Below are positions 60,995 through 64,000 of a stretch of DNA of 64,000 nt, piece by piece (position 1 is the stretch's first letter; the number at the start of each line of letters is the position of its first letter). A program made the position numbers and the translations under genes. Below the pieces are notes generated by a model. That model was given only the letters and a program-made list of their open reading frames with translations, searched no databases and was not told the DNA's origin. This DNA is from Roseobacter sp. MH60115 (GTDB lineage Bacteria > Pseudomonadota > Alphaproteobacteria > Rhodobacterales > Rhodobacteraceae). Location: assembly GCF_015644665.1 (NCBI RefSeq), contig NZ_JADOBQ010000002.1:124001-188000 (forward strand), read 5' to 3'.

Positions 60995-63415
60995 TCAGTT
61001 CATTGCCGCTTGCTCGGACACTGTGGCGCGCGCGTCTGTTTTGAAACACCCGCTGGTTTCAATGAGCGCGTCGGTTCTGACCTTGAGCGCGGCAGTCGAT
61101 GCCGCAGTTTCTTCAAACATCGCAGCATTTTGCTGGGTGACACCGTCCAGTTCATTCATGGCACCGCTCACCTGGGTGAGGGCCGCAGTCTGTTCAATAG
61201 TCGCGTTTGCAACTGAATGCATGGCGTCGTTCAGGCCTTCGATGAAGTCTGAAATTCGGGATATCGCATCACCCGTCTCGTCCACCTGTTTCGCGCCTTT
61301 GGTTACCTGTGCTTCGCTGGTTTCGATCAGCGTGTTGATCTCACTGGCCGCCGTTGCCGCGCGTTGCGCGAGTGCGCGCACTTCTGAGGCGACGACGCTG
61401 AAGCCACGCCCACTTTCTCCGGCTCTGGCCGCTTCAACACCCGCGTTGAGCGCAAGCAGGTTCGTTTGAAACGAAATATCATCGATCAGCGAAGTGACCT
61501 TCGAAATTTCCTTGGATGCATGCACAATTGCAGCCATGGATGCCACTGCTCGCTTCACGACATCCCCGGTCTTGTTGGCGATATCCAGCGCTTCGTTGGT
61601 GAGGTCTCGCGCTTCCCCTGCCTGCGTGGACACGGACTCGACAGACGCTGACAGCTCCGTCACGGCGCTGGACGATTCCTGCAAAGATGCCGCCTGCGAC
61701 TCGGTGCGTTTGGCCAAGGAATTCGTTGCATTGGCAATTGCATCCGTGTCGGCATCAATCGCTTGTGCATTCTCGAGCACCGCATCGACGAGTTTTGCGA
61801 TCTGCATCAGTGAGGCATTGAACGATTTTTGCAGCTCGCGGAACGCGCCCTTGAAGTCCCCGTCCATGCGCGCGCTCAGATCGCCGTCATGCATCTTGTC
61901 TGTCACAGCGAAAATCGCTTCCAGGCCCGTCTCCACCGTTTCCAGTAGTTCATCGACGTGTCGCCCGACCAGGGCCAGATCCTCATGCTTCGATGCCATC
62001 GCGACGCGTGTGGAGAAATCCCCGTTGCCAGCGGCTTGAGAAACCTGTCCGATCCGCTCCTGCAGCGCATCCTGCTCCTTCTGACGCTGGGATGCTTCCG
62101 CTGCAGCACGCTCACGTTCCTCATGGAGCGCCTTTTGCTCCGCAAGCATTCTCATCTGCTCTTCCGCCATGACCCGATGCTCTTCCGCCGCTTTCTCGGC
62201 CGCTTCGGTCAGTTCAAGATTTCGGATCAGTGAAGAGCGGAAGGAACTCGCCGCTTCGGCGATAGAACCAATTTCAGTTGCGCCCGCCAGGTCGCTGAAC
62301 GTCACGGACGTGTTCCCCTGCGCCAACGCCGAGATGCGTTCGGAAAGATCTTTGGCAGGTGCAACGGCGGAGGTTTTGAGTATGCGCCCGATCCCGAGCG
62401 CCAGCGCCGCACAGATTAGTGCAGTTGCCGATGCAATGACCATCCCAATGTATTTGGAGGACCGAATATCGTCGTCCAGATCCCTCGTTTGCTCGTAAAG
62501 GCTCACATCGATTGTCGAATCGAGCTGTGCAAGCGCTTCAAGGGCAGGGCCATCCGACACTTTCACAAGGGCGTCAATTTCCGTGGCTGAGAGACCCTCC
62601 GCTACCGCCCTCTGGGCTTGTTCCAAACCCTGTTCATACTGCGAAACAACCTCTCTCAAGGCGTCGAGCGCCGCGATCTCCGTGTCGTTGGTGGGCAGGG
62701 ATGCGTAGAGCTCGATATCGAACTTTGCCCGCTCCAGTGACGCCGTGATCTTTTCGACGCGCGGGGCGTCCTTGCGCAACACGTAGTTCTTGAAATGGTG
62801 GATCATGCCGCCATAGCCAAGTGCGCTGCGCAGGTCGCTCAACAATCCGGACTTGCTCTTGCTTCCTTCTTCCGCAGAGAGGCCTGTGGCTTCCACATAC
62901 GCAAGTTGTTGAGCGGCGGCGATGGCGGCAAGAGCGTCGAGTGCTGGGGAATCGTCAATCTTGACGACGGCATCAATGTCCTCCGGCGTGGCCCCTGTCT
63001 CCACCATGGCTTTGACGTCATTGGACTTTGCCAGATAGGCGGCAACGACGGCGGTGATGTTCTCTGCATGTACCTTGTTTTCGGGGCTGGTTCTGGCCAG
63101 CCGCTCCAGCGCGATTTTCGCAGCGTGGGCGTCATCAGAGATATCGTCGAAATGCCGTTCCGTGCCTCTGAGGACATAGTTCTTGAAGGAGTGGATCAAA
63201 CCGCCGTAACCGACCGACGTAATGACCTCGCCCAACTCAATACCAACCGGGTCGGCAGAATGCGACAGGATGCCTGCATCGCGTTCGGATTCCATCAAAA
63301 GATAGACGATGACGGCAGCACAGGCCGTCAACAGCAAGCCCGCAGATGTCAATGCCGCGACGATCATGCGAAAAAGAGTATCAAGCGAGGTATTTTTGAG
63401 CGATTCCGGTAACAT
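60995..63415 (-). CDS. methyl-accepting chemotaxis protein with duplicated sensory module
   Basis: An 806-residue chemoreceptor. Membrane helices are at about residues 17-40 and 323-343. Between them lie two copies of one sensory module (residues about 62-166 and 193-298), each with GYGGxIHxFKNYVLR and a VKxxDxPALxAL end. A HAMP domain follows ([20 protein letters not shown]), then a Glu/Ala-rich coiled coil and a second HAMP-like stretch, and the signalling domain with the conserved hairpin tip ([20 protein letters not shown], then [20 protein letters not shown]). There is no NWETF-type receptor tail. No other chemotaxis gene is in the window. Confidence 0.92.
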   Translation of the reverse strand: MLPESLKNTSLDTLFRMIVAALTSAGLLLTACAAVIVYLLMESERDAGILSHSADPVGIELGEVITSVGYGGLIHSFKNYVLRGTERHFDDISDDAHAAKIALERLARTSPENKVHAENITAVVAAYLAKSNDVKAMVETGATPEDIDAVVKIDDSPALDALAAIAAAQQLAYVEATGLSAEEGSKSKSGLLSDLRSALGYGGMIHHFKNYVLRKDAPRVEKITASLERAKFDIELYASLPTNDTEIAALDALREVVSQYEQGLEQAQRAVAEGLSATEIDALVKVSDGPALEALAQLDSTIDVSLYEQTRDLDDDIRSSKYIGMVIASATALICAALALGIGRILKTSAVAPAKDLSERISALAQGNTSVTFSDLAGATEIGSIAEAASSFRSSLIRNLELTEAAEKAAEEHRVMAEEQMRMLAEQKALHEERERAAAEASQRQKEQDALQERIGQVSQAAGNGDFSTRVAMASKHEDLALVGRHVDELLETVETGLEAIFAVTDKMHDGDLSARMDGDFKGAFRELQKSFNASLMQIAKLVDAVLENAQAIDADTDAIANATNSLAKRTESQAASLQESSSAVTELSASVESVSTQAGEARDLTNEALDIANKTGDVVKRAVASMAAIVHASKEISKVTSLIDDISFQTNLLALNAGVEAARAGESGRGFSVVASEVRALAQRAATAASEINTLIETSEAQVTKGAKQVDETGDAISRISDFIEGLNDAMHSVANATIEQTAALTQVSGAMNELDGVTQQNAAMFEETAASTAALKVRTDALIETSGCFKTDARATVSEQAAMN

Positions 63416-63747
63416 ATCGGCCTCCTAGCGAGTGGTCGGTCCCGATCTGTATGCCTTGGGATACCCTAACAACCGGTTAGCTTTGAGGTAAAATCTGCAC
63501 TTTTCTGCATACTCGGAAAAACCTCAAAGATCAGAACATGTTGCGTGGCAGAACCGGTGAAACTGGTGACTCGAATGCCTTCGCTCTTGGCATGAAGCGG
63601 GGTGTTGGGGTAGTCTGTTTTGGCCGACTGAGGGCGGCACCCAGGTCCGCGGAAAGCCGTCATCGGCGCCCTTTCATATCGCTTAGAACACTTTGGTGTT
63701 TCTCATGCCCGATCCAGCGGACCGAAGGGCAGGATATGAGGAAACCC
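63416..63747. other. 332 bp divergent intergenic region
   Basis: Control region between the chemoreceptor and ankyrin-type genes, which are transcribed away from each other. A short minus-strand frame in it shows no family resemblance. I cannot assign promoter boxes with confidence. Confidence 0.55.
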
Positions 63748-64000
63748 ATGACAAAATCCCTTGATCAACTGCGACGTGATGCGAAGGCGTTGCGCCGGGC
63801 GTACGAGGCCGATGAGATCTATGCGCGGCAACGCGTCGCCAACCACCCGCCGCGCCCTGATGGCGCTCCGCTGAAACATGCTGATTTCCTGCATGTCATC
63901 GCCCGCGAAGCTCAGTTCGAAAGCTGGCCTGCTCTGAAACTCGCCGCAGAACTGCAGGGGCTTGATCGGGCGGCCCTGCAACAACGGCTCAAAATCGCGA
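63748..64000 (+). CDS. ankyrin repeat-type protein, N-terminus only (3' end beyond window)
   Basis: An open frame from ATG 63748 runs past the window edge; 84 residues are visible. The segment LKHADFLHVIAREAQFESWP is the typical N-terminal leader of bacterial ankyrin-repeat proteins in proteobacteria; the repeats themselves lie outside. GAGGA is upstream of the ATG. The minus-strand frame over the same bases is a shadow. Confidence 0.6.
   Translation, partial: MTKSLDQLRRDAKALRRAYEADEIYARQRVANHPPRPDGAPLKHADFLHVIAREAQFESWPALKLAAELQGLDRAALQQRLKIA

Overview
The window reads as a chromosomal segment of a GC-rich alphaproteobacterium. A marine Rhodobacterales (Roseobacter-group) member is most likely. 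The reasons are dense same-strand operons with 1-11 bp start/stop overlaps, the NasT/NasS-controlled nitrate assimilation operon, EgtB/EgtD ergothioneine genes, a DUF1127 protein, and a bacteriophytochrome of the HWE-kinase type. This placement is inferred from gene content; no marker gene (rRNA, rpoB) is present.

Layout. 1-7.6 kb: the end of an L-fucose-isomerase-like gene converges on a minus-strand operon (thiolase, DUF35 OB-fold/zinc protein, acyl-CoA synthetase, aldehyde dehydrogenase, GntR regulator, nucleoside hydrolase). 7.7-17.2 kb: an MFS carrier, a GlxA-type regulator, a methyltransferase - flavin monooxygenase - DUF1127 - dihaem cytochrome - secreted protein run, and an aldo/keto reductase divergent from a LysR regulator. 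17.2-19.4 kb: egtB-egtD. 19.9-33.0 kb: the nitrate assimilation locus on the minus strand in the order nasT, nasS, leader RNA, nrtA, nrtB, fused nrtCD, nirB, nirD, nasA, cysG. The leader carries two hexaloop hairpins of the ANTAR type, the second overlapping an intrinsic terminator, which suggests attenuation control by NasT.

33.4-52.6 kb holds the most unusual content: a self-contained sigma-54 island. A stand-alone PspF-like enhancer-binding protein (no receiver domain) is followed by an intergenic region with TGTGAC repeats and a textbook -24/-12 element (TGGCAC-N5-TTGCA). Then comes a co-directional run of 12 genes, the last of which encodes its own sigma-54 factor with a divergent region I. 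The eleven genes in between are mostly unrecognised: a DUF3467 protein, a 1588-residue protein with an embedded papain-like cysteine protease, four paralogues sharing three conserved blocks, a second paralogous pair, a protein with a hairpin-type segment, a small protein, a 343-residue protein, and a subtilisin-like protease without a signal peptide. Tight spacing says they work together. I infer a multi-subunit protein assembly with two proteases, made on demand under a private sigma-54 circuit; its function is unknown to me.

52.6-64 kb: a bacteriophytochrome histidine kinase with fused receiver, a single-domain response regulator, a four-gene operon around an FAD-dependent oxidase, about 1.2 kb with no recognisable gene, a chorismate mutase, a chemoreceptor whose sensory region is a tandem duplication, and the start of an ankyrin-type protein cut by the window edge.
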